Shown: piece by piece, positions 1-11,108 of the stretch
Position numbering within the stretch: position 1 is the stretch's first letter
How the letters are laid out: every line of letters starts with the position of its first letter
NCBI GenBank assembly: GCA_001598975.1
Contig: BBXU01001827.1
Span: forward strand, 1 to 34,950
Length of the DNA stretch: 34,950 nucleotides
Direction: 5' to 3'
Origin: Parachlorella kessleri
Taxonomy: Eukaryota; Chlorophyta; Trebouxiophyceae; Chlorellales; Chlorellaceae
Program-made: the position numbers and the translations under genes
The notes under the pieces: generated by a model
The model's input: only the letters and a program-made list of their open reading frames with translations
Database searches by the model: none
What the model was told of the DNA's origin: nothing

Positions 1-249
1 GGGNGGGGGTGTAACTACTGTGGGCTCCTTCAGAGGCTTGTGGGTGCGATGGTTGGCCTGGCTAAGCATGAAAGCACTTGGCGGGCAGCAGGGCTGGAGG
101 GTGAGGTCACCGGGGTCACTACTCCAAATCACCGCAGGCTGCCATCTGGCTCTGACTGGCCATGTGTGTGCTAGCAGTATGGTTTAAGAGGCTCTCCTCT
201 GTGGTGGCGCGAATGACTTTTGACCCTGGTTCCCTTTTGGATTTTGCAG

Positions 250-339
250 GCAGCGCTGGCCAAGCAGCAACCTGTGGTCTACAACAAAGAGGACCCCCTC
301 AACCCTTTCTTCGTGGTCTATGGCAAGCGAAGGAGCTGA
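250..339 (+). CDS. Last exon of an unidentified gene (partial)
   Basis: A tttgcag acceptor ends at 249 and an open frame of 29 residues runs to a TGA at 337-339. The peptide ends NKEDPLNPFFVVYGKRRS, a basic tail that looks like genuine protein, but I do not recognise the family. A possible preceding exon lies at about 33-101, between a cttcag and a gtgagg; its frame is not settled. A TGTAA poly(A)-type signal sits 29 nt after the stop, which supports this being a 3' end. Another reading frame through the same exon stays open to 365 and cannot be fully excluded. The gene is convergent with the REX1 unit, whose stop is at 598. The rest of the gene lies left of the window, and base 4 is an N, so the contig edge is near. 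Confidence 0.45.
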   Translation, partial: AALAKQQPVVYNKEDPLNPFFVVYGKRRS

Positions 340-367
340 GCAACCCCAGCCAGTGCTGCCCGTAGAT

Positions 368-372
368 TTGTA
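368..372 (+). terminator. TGTAA poly(A) signal candidate
   Basis: TGTAA is the usual polyadenylation signal in Chlamydomonas-type green algae. This copy lies 29 nt after the TGA of the left-edge gene. No RNA evidence is available here. Confidence 0.4.
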
Positions 373-597
373 ACATCTACATCAGCCACCACAACAGTGC
401 CCTGCTGGCTCCCGACCCTCGACCCATGCACACGTTTCACAATCACTGTCAGCTAGCTATTCTGGCAACTGCTGACCAACGCATAAACCGAAAGGCAGAC
501 ATTAATATGAACCCTAGTGAGCCGGCAAGCGGGTTACGCTCTCCGGGCAAAGCTTGCCAATGTAGAAACACAACTCAACTACGGGAAGCTCTTCACT

Positions 598-2285
598 TCA
601 TTCCACAGCTGCATCTGGGTCCTCCCCCAGTAGCTCTTCCCTGAGTTGCTGCAGCTCCTCTAAGACGTCATTGATTCCCGTGATGGCCTGCTGCAGCCGC
701 TGGTAGCTCTCCTTCACCGCTGCCTCGTACTCCCCCTGCACCAAGGCGAGGGTGTTCAAACCTTGCTTGCTTGGCCGGTGCAGCATGGGCAATGTCGCCT
801 TGGCCCAGCACAGGGCACACCCCCACTGTCAAATACCCAGCCCCATACGAACACTTCTCCTCTGCCTCACCTCTGCTCTCAATACCTGCCACCGTGTACA
901 ACAAACCCGTGGCCCTTTGAAATCGCTCCAAAGGCGGTGTGCGCAACCGGTGGGGAAGTAAGATACACAACGTGTGTGGTTGTGTCCAGTGCCAGGCACA
1001 ACAACCAACAAACTGGCTGACAGTGGGGCGCCCTGACAGTAGAAAGAGCATAAAGCGTGGTGAGTACAGCCACCTGTTGCTCCCTGTTCGCACTACCTGC
1101 CACCCTTATGAATGCATCCAGCCATACCAGCCAAACAACCACATTCCACAGCCCGAGCACGTCCATTACGTGTTACATGTCTGCCCCCTCACCTCCATGT
1201 ACAATTCCACTAAGAAGTGCTACAAGGCAGACACTCTCAGCCCCATGTCACCCATGCGAACATTTCAAACTACCTGCCAGGCAACTCAGGGGGGGCTGAC
1301 AGGCCGTCCTGGCAACCCCAGCTCGGCCAAAGCGCAGGTTCTATCACTTGCCGCCAGTAAGAAATACACAGGGGGAACAGTATCCCTGAACTGCCCACCC
1401 CTGCGGCGCGTCTCACTTCCGTCCTCAACCATGAAACCCTACCAGTGCCCGCCGCACCTGCGTCGGCTCATCCGCCGGCCCCTCATGTGAGCACCCCATG
1501 CCACACACATGCCCCGCCCCACCCGACCCCTCGCCGCCTGCTGCTGCTTCCTCAGCCTGCCAGCTGAACTTGCCATGCGCATGCGCTGCCTTGAGAGCCT
1601 GGAGCGACAGAGTCAGCTGCAGCTTATCCCTTTCCCGCTCCTGCAAGGCCCGCAGCAGCTCTGCTGCCTGCGGCTGGGCCAGGGGACCGCCAAGCTGCTG
1701 CTCCAATGCGCGGACCTGCTGGGAGCACTGCTGGAACTCCCCTGTGAGCCGCACCATGGCGTGCCTGCAGGCAGCAACTGGGGGCATCGGTTCTCTCCCC
1801 CTGTGGTAGGGGGCACGGTCAATGGAAAGCCAGTCACTCCCTGCCCTCCCACAGCTGATGAATTGGTGGCACGGGCAGGGGACAGCGTGGCAAAAACTGC
1901 GCGGTTGAACACCACAGTGTAGGACTTCAGATCAGTGCTGTTGGCAGCATATTTGATGACGAGGGTACAACAGCCTAGAGTTAGCAGCAGAATCATCCTG
2001 GCTATCCTGGCTCTACCGAGGGGGCCTAAAACATGGTGGTGCGGCAACTTGCAATGCGTCAATCTGCATGCCCCATGCTTGCCTTCCAGGCCAGGTACAC
2101 ATGGTGTTCCAGCTTCTTGATGCTTACCTGTAGGGGCCCTCCGCCTTGGTGCGCACAAAAAGCCGGTATGCTTCATTAAACTGGCCATACAAGAGCGCCC
2201 GCCGCTGTTGTACTGCTGAGAGCATATCCAGGGCTGCAACTACCTCGCCCGCGCCCGGCGAGGGGTCGGTTGTCTGTGCACACAT
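598..2285 (-). CDS. REX1-B: DNA repair protein REX1-B homologue
   Basis: Three exons on the minus strand, 2285-2128, 1764-1458 and 735-598, give 200 residues with phases that agree. The protein is mostly helical. It has an N-terminal helix (LSAVQQRRALLYGQFNEAYR), a middle segment (VRLTGEFQQCSQQVRALEQQL, then LLRALQERERDKLQLTLSLQ) and a C-terminal helix (AITGINDVLEELQQLREEL). This order matches the REX1-B domain family (DNA_repr_REX1B), which includes human REX1BD. Chlamydomonas REX1-B is needed with REX1-S for repair of UV damage; its biochemical role is unknown. I start at the ATG at 2285 because the frame upstream has no ATG back to a TAG. The intron 1457-736 (722 nt) is long, so a missed exon there is possible; the Chlamydomonas protein was reported as larger, about 32 kDa. 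Confidence 0.82.
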
Positions 2286-2404
2286 AGCGGGTTCGACCCT
2301 CCCAGCTGACAGTCTGGGCAAGGCAAGGTCCCTAGCTCGAGCTGCCCCCTCTGCAGCGCTGCCTGCTGCGGCTGCCCTGTCCTAGTACCAGTTAGCTGAT
2401 ATTA

Positions 2405-2877
2405 TTAGTGCTGTGGGTGCTCCCTGGGTGCCTCGAAGTGTATCTTATCAACCCACTCTTTGACCTTGGCTCGTATAAAGTCCACTGCCTCCGCCCGCAC
2501 GAACAAATGGGTGTCGTCCACGTCTTGGATAATGAAGCGCTCAGCAGCCGGCAGGCCTTCGTCCAGAAAGCGAATGAACTCCTTCAGCGGCACGTCACTG
2601 CATGAAGATGGGGAGAACAAGGACAGGACCAGGCGTTAGGGCACCTGGCAGGGTAAGGCGACCTGCCTGCACCTAGAGGGGTTGCTAGGCATCCCTGTCA
2701 GGCTGGGAACGGCATTCGACGGCCGGAGGCGGCACCCACACAGCAGCGAACGAGCACAGCTACCACCGGCTTGCAGGACTAGAACCATCCCGGCTCCAGC
2801 AAAGTGATCATGGGCCCGGTGGCCATCGCATGGGCAGCTTACCAGGTAAGGAGCACTCCTTGATGGGCTTTCACCAT
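2405..2877 (-). CDS. TFB5: TFIIH subunit TFB5/TTDA homologue (REX1-S)
   Basis: Two exons on the minus strand, 2877-2843 and 2597-2405, encode 75 residues; the human protein GTF2H5/TTDA has 71. The intron has a gtaagc donor and an atgcag acceptor and splits a Cys codon. The start MVKAHQGVLLTCD corresponds to the family's MVN-x-KGVLIECD opening, and FIIQDVDDTHLFV at about residues 34-46 is the family's most conserved stretch. TFB5 is the smallest TFIIH core subunit; it stabilises the complex, stimulates the XPB ATPase and is needed for nucleotide excision repair in the nucleus. Its Chlamydomonas homologue is REX1-S. The short first exon explains why the N-terminus is easy to miss. The stop at 2405 is 119 nt before the REX1-B start. 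Confidence 0.93.
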
Positions 2878-3074
2878 ATTAAAGCTGTCTCAACACAGTC
2901 AGGACATGTGCTGGCCCCCAAGTCTGTCTGGTGAGTTCTCGCGCCCTGGCACCTTGCATCCTCAGCACACAGCATACCTGAATATCGTGGGATGGACCAA
3001 GTGCTCTCATTTTAGTAGATATCCACATGGTCACTTCCATGGTATCCTAAGTGCCCTTGCAAGCCTACCCTAGC
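2878..3074. promoter_or_regulatory. Divergent promoter region between REX1 unit and E2 gene
   Basis: Only 197 bp separate the TFB5 ATG (minus strand, 2877) from the E2 gene ATG (plus strand, 3075). Both 5' UTRs and core promoters must fit here unless they start inside the neighbouring gene. I see no clear TATA box. The head-to-head layout suggests shared control, which is inference from position only. Confidence 0.5.
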
Positions 3075-6000
3075 ATGGCGCTCAGAAGGGACCTAGCAGC
3101 AATTAACGAGCTGCTCAACTCGCTGGAAGAGGAGAGCATTTCCAAGCTAGCCTTGGATGACGGCAGCATCAGTTTTGTGCTGCAATCGGACGAGCATGGC
3201 GAGGTGCCAGTCACAATGGTTGTGACTGACCCGGCAACTTACCCAAAGTCAGCCATGATGCTCCTCAGCGATAAGGCAGAGATACCGTCCCGTGAATTGC
3301 TGAACGAGAAGCTGTCGGCCGGCTGCAAGCTGACCAAGGCTCTGCGGTTGCTGGGTTCAAAGCTGGGGATGGACTTGGACTGGTGCGTGCCGGAAAGAGC
3401 TTAGCTGCCTGCCAAGTCTTGCAGCACCTCTGGCGAGCGATATAGGCTGGTGCATGCCTTGCAAATCTATAGGCTACAAGCTTCGTGACCTTGCACATGA
3501 AGTTTAGTTTGCACAATTATTCGTACACACGAATGCCTGTATTCCTCAGGTGCGATGTTTGAAGTGTTGAGAGTTCCTTGCGATGGAGTCCTACTGCAGG
3601 GTGGAGGAGGCGGACGGTGAAGGCGGCGGCGGTGGCGGCAGTAGCTACGCTGGCAGCGACCGAGATGAAGAAATGATGGATGCCGACGAGCACTCCGAGG
3701 AGGAGGAGGAGGAGGAGGATGCAGACCTGTTGCGAGAGTGGTCAAAGAACCTAACCAGGTCCGTGGGGGAGCAGGCTGGAGAGGTCAGCGCTGGCTAGTT
3801 GGATAGCCCGTGGAGGGAATTGAGTCGTATGCTTGCGGCCTAGACGCACCTGCCTGTGAAGGAAACCGGCTCCCTTGCTCGTGTGCTAGCCGAGTCAGAC
3901 GTGCCCTGGTCTGACCAAGTGGCGTGACTTCTGCTACCATCACTCTGGACAGAGCTTGCGGGCTCACCGCTGATGGTTGGCAAGCTTGCAAGAGCCTTCA
4001 TTCCTGGAGCACATCTGCGCGCTCTGGCCCTTGGAGGTGCACTCGAGAGCTAGGCCATATGCCTACATGTCGTTTTCCGTCTCATCAAGCCAGGTGGGAG
4101 GCTGTGGAGCGGCGGCAGGAGCAGCAGGAGGAGGAGGAGCAGAACAAGGCTGGCAACCTGGATGCATTGAACAATAGGCAGATTTTTGACACCAGAGCGG
4201 CTTTCAGGTATGCCGCCTCGAGGTGTCCTGGCGGTTCCCATGGCGGCATATGCCATAGTATGTATACCATCATGCCCGCCCATGGCAGGGGATGCGTTGT
4301 AGCTGGTATCTTCCTAAGTCCCACAGGCTTGCCGGTAGGGCAAGCAGCATAAGTACTCATGTAGGCACGCTAGTTGCGCAGTGTGCCGCCAGACTAAGCG
4401 TCACGGCGTCTGCAGCGTTCCTTGTGCACATGCCGTTCTGTGCGCCTGAGACCCAACCGCCCTCACAATGCCATTCCAAGATCCCGCTTGCCCAACAACT
4501 TGACCCATCTTTAGGCGGCTGGTGAATGAGATGGAGGAAGTATACAAGGCCCAGGACTTCAACTTGGCAGCCGACGCTCGCATGCCCGACGGCCTCTACA
4601 CGTGGGACGTCTCCCTGGCTGGCTTCAGCCCCGGCTCCCAGCTGGCGCAGGCAAGCCTTCGTGCCTCCGCATGTGTCCAGAGTTGGGGGATGGCCAGCAC
4701 CTTGTCTGACTCTTCAACCTCTTAATGTCCGCTTTCGTTTTGCACGGCCTTGCAGCAGTCCCTACCAGAGGAATGCGCCAAACCCAGGCAGCAAACTGAG
4801 CAGGCCCGCTCTTTTGTTGTGGCGCCCTACACGCAGGACATGCAGCAGGCGGGGCGCAAGTTTGGCGTGAGCAGCGTGCAGCTGCAGCTGAGGTTTAAGC
4901 GCGGCCTGCACCCCTTCTACCCTCCCTCAGTCAAGCTGGTGGCTCCTAGGTGACCAAAACTGTTTCTGCCTTAGCATTCCTTGGAATTGTCTACAACTGC
5001 AACTCCTGGTGCCCAGGTTCAAGCTGTCTGACCTCTGAAAAGCGCTGATATGATGCACAGCTGGCGGTGCTCGTCAGTCTTTTTGGACGGTGCTCTTTGA
5101 CTGCATGTCTGGCCTGCCACCTTTAACACGGTGCAGGTTTGAGGGCCCCATGCTGAGCGCGCTGGCCTCTCACCCCATGCTCACCCTGGAGGGCTGGGAC
5201 CCCTTCCAGCCAGCCAAGGAGGTTCTGCTCAGCATCAAGGCATTCCTGCAAGTAAGGAGTTGCCTGGCCTGAGTGGTGGGGGCATGCGCTGGCCTATCAA
5301 CCGCAACATCATTTAGGGACCAACACTGGCAGCCGCCCTTGATGAGGGCCGTCCTTGCAAGCTGACTGCAGCAGCACGCTGCTGGGGGCGTGTTTGGATG
5401 GCCCAGCGTGTGGAAGAGTTGCCCAGCGCTCCCTCCCACACCCGTTTGGAGCTTGAAGGGCCTCTTCCCCTGTAGGAGCACGGGCGCGTGGACCTGGAGT
5501 CGGAGCGCAACCGCATGACAGGCCCCAGCGGCTCTGCGTACCTGGAGAGCGAGCACCTGCTGGCGCGGCTGGAGGCCCTGTCAGGGGTGCACTCTGCAGC
5601 CCGCGTGGAAGGCCACCCCCTGTTTAGGTGGGTGGGTGGAACTCGTTGTGGCGGCGCAGCGCGCTGGTGGGTAGCTGTCAGTTGCTCCTAGGAGCGTTTG
5701 CATTGTCTGTGCTGACACCGAGGTCACACACCACCAGGTGTGTGCACAAAGGCAAGCTGCTGGGTGTCTGGTGGGTTGAGATCTTAGCCCTGGACGTGCA
5801 AGCCTGCCAGGGACTTCCTGTCGACCATCTGGCTGGCTGCCTAAGTTGACCCACATGGCAAGGTGCTGCAGCAGTTGTGGTGAGATCTTGGCTCAGATGG
5901 GGTGCTAAAGCTGGGGTGCTGCCGTGCAGGAGCCATGCCGCGCCGGCCCCTGCCAAGGGCGGGGACTCCCCTCGGCCCCCCAGCCCGAAAAAGCAGAAGG

Positions 6001-9000
6001 CAGATGCTGCGGGCACCTCAGCAGGCACAGCAGCGAAAGCAGTTGATCAGTCGGTGGCGTGGGCGGCAGGCACCGGGTATGGCTATGGCCACAAGGCGGG
6101 CGAAGTGTGGGACGCCAAGAGGGCGGCGGCGGTGCAGGTAAGGGATAGATCAAGCCTGGCGCATGCACTGTTCAGTCGAGGGTGGGTGCCGCGCGTTCTT
6201 GTGCTGCCTGGCATCCTTGCCTACCTACAGTCCGGCCGCAAAGGGATGCGGTGCACAAGGGGCTCCACAGATTGCGTGCACCTGTTACCTTCAAGCTGCA
6301 GAGCAGAGAGAGTGCTACAGCTACGTACATGCTGGTCAAGGTCACAGGCGTGCAAAGGCAGCAAAGCCCACAACCAGCAGCCCACATTCATGCACTGCTG
6401 CTACCCTGCCTTTCCCCTATTCCTTCTCAGTCTGCCCGCGATGCCGAGCTGCAAGATGTGCTCAGCCGCCTGGCAACTGCCCTGTCCTCCCAGCTGGCCG
6501 CACCAGGGGCGCCAGACGCCGCGGCCGCCGCTGACGTGGCCGACTGCGTGGAGGCGGTGCGGCGCAGCTGCCTGGCGCCCCTGCTGGTCAACCAGCTGTG
6601 TGGGGCCAGCTTCCAGGACATGTCGGCCAGGTGAGGGGGCGCCAAGCACAGCTTGCCAAACTGGTGGCTCTCATTGCATCAGTACCGGTGCCTCTGAGTA
6701 GAGTGGAAGGTGTGGCAGCTGTGCCGCTTGGGCTTGGGTACCCGGTGTGGCACAGCCCTGGTGGTGAGCTCCAGTACCTTATTCTGCTCCATAATGTGCC
6801 AGCTGCTTCGCCTGGTGAACCACCTTGCCGCCGACTGGCTGCACCCCGGCAAGCCCTTTTGTTGCTGGCAAGCGATGGAGCCGCTGCGCTGGCCCTTGCA
6901 GGCATGGCTACTACCTCGCGCTGCTGGAGTGCCTGGACGCCATCTGCACCCCGCAGACCTCAGCCGTGCTGGGCTGGCGAGGCACAGCCAGCGACTTGTG
7001 CGTGGCGGAGGCCATGGGCAGAGTCAAGCTGCAGGCCTCCCACTTTGTGAGGGTATTCTCAGGCTCTGGCGCGGCCCCTGCCAGCCCTTCTGGTGCTGGT
7101 GGGCGCCGCACCGGCACCTCCTCGGCCCAGCAGCGCCAGCAGCCTCAGTCGCCTCCACTGCCAGGAGCGGCAGGTGCGAGGGAGGGGTTGCGGGGGTGAG
7201 GCATGGAGCGCGGTGCTGCTGTGGCTGTGTGGTGCGGTGCACTTACAAGCGGTGTGGGTTGGTTGAGCAGGGGTTTTCATGCTGGGGTTTGCAGCTTTTG
7301 TAGTGCCAAGCCTCCAGCACATCCCTCCTTTGCTGGGCGCTACCAGTAAGTCAAGCTGGCGGGTGCTGCTGGTGAACCTCCCACTGCTGCATATCACACC
7401 AGTGCTTTGTCTGCTCAGCTGGTTCAGGCCCAGGCCCCTCCACATACATCGCCGCCGCCAGCACTCCTTCTGGGTCCTCCCATGAGGAGGAGCAGCGTGA
7501 GCTGCACCTGGCCAACTATCTGCTGGCTGTGGCCAAGAAGGTCGAACAGCATTGGGAGGCAGCAGGCAGGCGAGACAGCGGCTCTGCAGGGCCTTCCACA
7601 TCGTCAGCCGCGGCAGCTGCCGCTGGAGGGGCTGCGCTGGGGGGCAGGACGCGGGGGCAGCAGCAGGCCGCCGCCGCCGCGGCTGCGGCCGCGGGCGGCA
7701 GCGCACAGGGTGGGTAGGCCTTATGTGCGTGCTATGCGCGGCGGCATGCCGCTGGTTAAGGACAGCGCCACCAAGCTTTCTTGACTTTTTCTACGTGCTG
7801 GAGGCACAGATCTTGATGTAGGGCATGACTGCATTATCTGACTTGGCGCCTTGTCTTCAAAAGCGGCCTGGGTGGTCCCGAGGGGTGGCGGGTTGGGCAC
7901 CTGTTTGCAGGCACGGCGGCGGACGATGACGCAGCCTACCGCACCCAGATGTCCAAGCTCAAGGTGCGCATCCTGGAGGGCATCGCCGCGTCCCATAGCT
8001 TCCGCGATGCCGCCAGCAAGGAGAATGTCCAGATCAAGGAGCGGCTGCGCCGAGTAGGCAAGGAGCTGGCTTCCTGTGAGGTGCGCGGGCATAGGGGCTT
8101 TTTATTGCTGCTTTGGGCTGTACGGCTTGGTAGTCGGTTGGTGTATGCAGTTTGGTCTGGCTCCTGCTGAGTGTCGATTGTGCGTGGCGCTTGATGTTTG
8201 TCAGCCAGGTAGCTACTGCTGCTGTTCCTCGCCTGCCAGTGTTGCAGTTGCAAGCTGCTTGCCTGAGGATCAGCTGTGCTTTGAGCCATCATGCAACCCC
8301 TCCCGCCCGCCAGAATGCGCGCTGCACCTGCCTGCAGAGCGACTTGCCCATCCACCCCGACAGCAGTGTGTTTGTGGTGGCGGATGAGACCCACACATGC
8401 TTGTGGAAAGCGCTCATCATAGGCCCCAAGGGCACGCCCTATGAGGTAGGGCCCTCCTCTCTGCAGTGCAGCGCATGCTTAGTGTAGCTTGTCTGCGGTG
8501 TAAGCTGCATGCCAGTGTCCCTCTGGCACAAGCCCTCGGCATCAGGACTACCCTCCAGGTCACCATTCTTCACCCGCATGCGCATGCTCTGACAAGCCTC
8601 CCTGGTGGACTGTCCCTGAAGCGCTGATGATTTTCAAATGACTAGTTCACTCGACTGTATGACAGGCGCTGCTGCCTCTCCTCGTTTCCGCTTTCCGCAG
8701 GGCGGGTGCTTCATTTTCGACATCTACTTCCCCGTCGACTACCCGCGGGTGCCGCCCAAGGTGCAGCTGAAGACCACCGGGGGCGGCTCGGTGCGCTTCA
8801 ACCCCAACCTGTGAGTTTTGGCCAGGGTGATGGCCGGCCAGCCTGGGTGCAGGAGGCGGCGCAGCAGCAGCCGCTGCTGCCCTTGACGCTACCTCTTGGC
8901 AGGCAGGGCGGGGCGGTGCAGGGCCGCAGGAGGTGTGCACTGAAGCTGGCCTGCCCACCGCACAGAAGCCGGGAGCAGCCGTAGGGACGCACCCAGCTAG

Positions 9001-11108
9001 CGCTGCACATGCTTGGGAGCTGAGTGGGTTGTTCTGCATGCCCTGGCAGCTGAGGGATCGTCTCATTCACTGTGCTGACTCTGCATATGTGGTCCTTGTT
9101 CTGCAGGTACAATGTGAGCCACCCTTTGCAAGGACATACAGACTTGTATGCGGCACTGTCATTGCGGCTGCATTGGCGCGGCTTTGTGCTTGTCCCTGTA
9201 GCCTTCGCACGTCATGTGCCTGTTGCACGGCATGCATTGGAGTGTCCAGCTCTGGCGGTTCGTGCCAGCTTGCATGGCTTCTGGCTTATGCCATGGCACC
9301 CAACTAGAAGTACTACCTTGCATTAAGTCCAAGCCGTGGATGTGATACAGAGCACTCCCTAGGCACTGGCTTGCCTGTGGGTGAGGGCAAAGCAAGAATG
9401 ATGCAATAGGCCTGCTGCTGTTTTGGCCGCCTGTGTTGACCTTGGCCAGTCACCCTCAATGCTTCTGCTGCCTTGCCTTCCCGACTCTCCCCTGTGCGTG
9501 CTGCCTCCGCTGCTGGTGCTGTCCTGCAGTGCGGCAAGGTGTGCCTGTCCCTGCTGGGGACCTGGCAGGGCGCCAGGGGCGAGAGCTGGGATGCCAGCGT
9601 GTCCACCATCCTGCAGGTGAGACGGACAGTGGCCCTGAGTGAGGCGCGAAGGGCGGTGATTGCACCTTGTGATTGTGCACTGCCACTGCAGCTGCAGCCT
9701 TTGTCAAGCTGAAGGTCCCCCTTTGGCACGACCGGGTAATGACATGGCCCCGGCAGCCTGTTGTCCGATCCTATCCAATTCTCCCCCTTCCTGTTTGAAC
9801 TTCTGTTTCCTTGTTCGTGTGAGCAGGTGCTGGTGTCCATCCAGTCCCTGATCCTTGTAGACGAGCCTTTCTACAACGAGCCTGGGTATGAGCAGCGTGC
9901 CAGTGAGGCACAGAGCAATGCCTATAGCGCCAACATCATGTGAGCCGGGCCCCATGCAGGGCCCAGGGACTGCGTGTGCGTGCCTGCTCGCTGACTGCTG
10001 AGGTGGCGTGAGAACAGTGGCAATGACAGGCAGGCAGGCGTCTGATCCTTCTTAACTTCGGACCTGACTGAACTGGCTGAGCGTTGGTGGCATAGCAAGA
10101 CAGCCGAGGGCAGCCCCCCGCGTGTGACTTGATCACGAGTCGGGACTGAGGTGTGGCTGGTGTGTGGTGGGGTGTTGGCCGGGCACCATGTCTGTGAGCG
10201 GCTGGGAAGGTGGGGGGTGTCTGCAAGGCTGTGCAAGGTTTAGCATGGCTCCTGCCGCACGTCCCCTCTCCCTACAGTGGAACTCACCTCCTATGTAAAC
10301 TCCTGCCGACGGGTTGAAATGCCGACGGGTCGAAATACGACCCCACTCCTTGCCTTGGCCTATCACGGCGGAGCCGTTTGCTTTGTACCACGAGTGTGCA
10401 CTGACAATGGAGACCTCAGCTGCCTGCAGGGAGCAAACCGTGCGGTGGGCGGTGGTGGACCAGCTGCGCAGCCCGCCCCCCTACTTTGCGGACGTCATCA
10501 AGCAGCACTTTAGCCTGCGCGGCGGTGCAGTGGCCGCGACCTGCAGGCGCTGGGCGGGGTGGTGCAAGGAGAAGGGCCACGCCAGTGAGTCAGCCGGGCA
10601 GTCAGCCAGTTATAGCCTGTCCTGGGTGCTGGGAGTTGTGTGGGTTGGTGTCTGGCCGATCGATGCTGGGGAGCTGGCGCTGGGAAGGGGCGCATGCTTG
10701 GTGAGGGTTGCGCAGGTAGCACCTTGTGGGGGGTTAGTGGGGTATTGCTTGCGGGATACTCTAGTCTAGTACAGTCCTGCTGCTTCCCATCATCCGTGGT
10801 GCGGGTCAGTCAGAATATAAAAAGTGCCGACAGGGGGCCTGTGAGGAACTAGCTGGACGGGTGTAATGTGCCGTTAGCGAGGCCTGCAGAGGTGCCATGT
10901 GTACGAGCGCACTCACTGGTGCTTGGGTGCAGTCTCAGCATGATGGAAGAAACCTTTGACTGGTGTGCTGGTGCCTAGTATGGTGGCGTTCATGGGATTA
11001 GGGGTTTAGAATGTGGCTGACTAGGGAGGGGATGTGCGTGCAGGGCATGCCACCGCCATAGAGAAGATGCTGCCGCAGCTGGAGGAGGAGTGCAGGAAGT
11101 TATCTTGA
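3075..11108 (+). CDS. BIRC6-type E2 ubiquitin-conjugating enzyme with RWD-like and inactive E2-like domains
   Basis: Nineteen exons: 3075-3382, 3600-3758, 4094-4207, 4515-4650, 4756-4949, 5137-5251, 5476-5627, 5930-6137, 6431-6630, 6902-7173, 7419-7709, 7911-8080, 8338-8445, 8701-8810, 9107-9113, 9530-9616, 9827-9939, 10430-10584, 11044-11108. They total 2964 nt (987 aa) and every phase closes. Residues 1-102 resemble an RWD domain; 103-155 include an acidic run; about 194-350 resemble the UBE2Q-type UBC fold ([13 protein letters not shown]) but lack the catalytic Cys. About 440-560 match the segment before the UBC of BIRC6 ([17 protein letters not shown]). Residues 774-987 are a full BIRC6-like UBC: NPN at 843-845, catalytic Cys853 in [11 protein letters not shown], then FYNEPGYE. 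The C-terminal helix also aligns with BIRC6. BIR repeats are absent. It probably charges ubiquitin and may act as an E2/E3 hybrid; substrates are unknown. Confidence 0.9.
9107..9113 (+). other. 7-nt microexon of the E2 gene
   Basis: Exon 14 ends in AACCT before gtgagt, and the next good exon starts TGCGGCAAG after ctgcag at 9530. The 7 bases GTACAAT at 9107-9113, with ctgcag before and gtgagc after, are exactly what restores frame and the family motif: NPNL-YN-CGKVCL, where BIRC6 has NPNLYNDGKVCL. Flanking introns are 296 and 416 nt. Skipping it would shift frame just before the catalytic Cys. Confidence 0.85.
10305..10336 (+). repeat. 16-bp tandem repeat, two copies
   Basis: The unit gccgacgggttgaaat (10305-10320) is repeated at 10321-10336 with one t/c difference. 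It lies in intron 17 of the E2 gene, about 90 nt before the acceptor. No function is evident. Confidence 0.8.

Larger units (their letters stand above)
598..2877 (-). other. REX1: REX1-type dicistronic transcription unit (TFB5/REX1-S then REX1-B)
   Basis: Two cistrons lie in series on the minus strand: TFB5 (2877 to 2405) and REX1-B (2285 to 598). They are separated by only 119 nt with no room for a separate promoter. In Chlamydomonas reinhardtii the REX1 locus is reported to make one mRNA with the same two ORFs in the same order. In the predicted spliced message there is no AUG in any frame between the TFB5 start codon and the REX1-B start codon, so REX1-B has the second AUG. The TFB5 start has A at -3 and G at +4, which is not obviously weak, so reinitiation after the short first ORF remains an alternative to leaky scanning. 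That this is one transcript is inference from spacing and homology. Confidence 0.75.

Noticed and set aside
837..1278. Loosely repeated acctgcca/catgcgaac motifs in the REX1-B intron
   Set aside because: Similarity is short and scattered; no clear tandem or dispersed unit.
2124..2321. TTG start for REX1-B at 2321
   Set aside because: Non-AUG start with no support. The ATG at 2285 is the first in frame and fits the family's N-terminus.
2405..2620. TFB5 starting MFSPSSCSD at 2620
   Set aside because: That start is TTG inside the intron. A proper ATG exon at 2877-2843 splices in and restores the conserved family N-terminus.
8071..8080. Alternative donor T|gtgagg in exon 12 of the E2 gene
   Set aside because: It would leave phase 1 while the next exon needs phase 0; gag|gtgcgc at 8080 fits.
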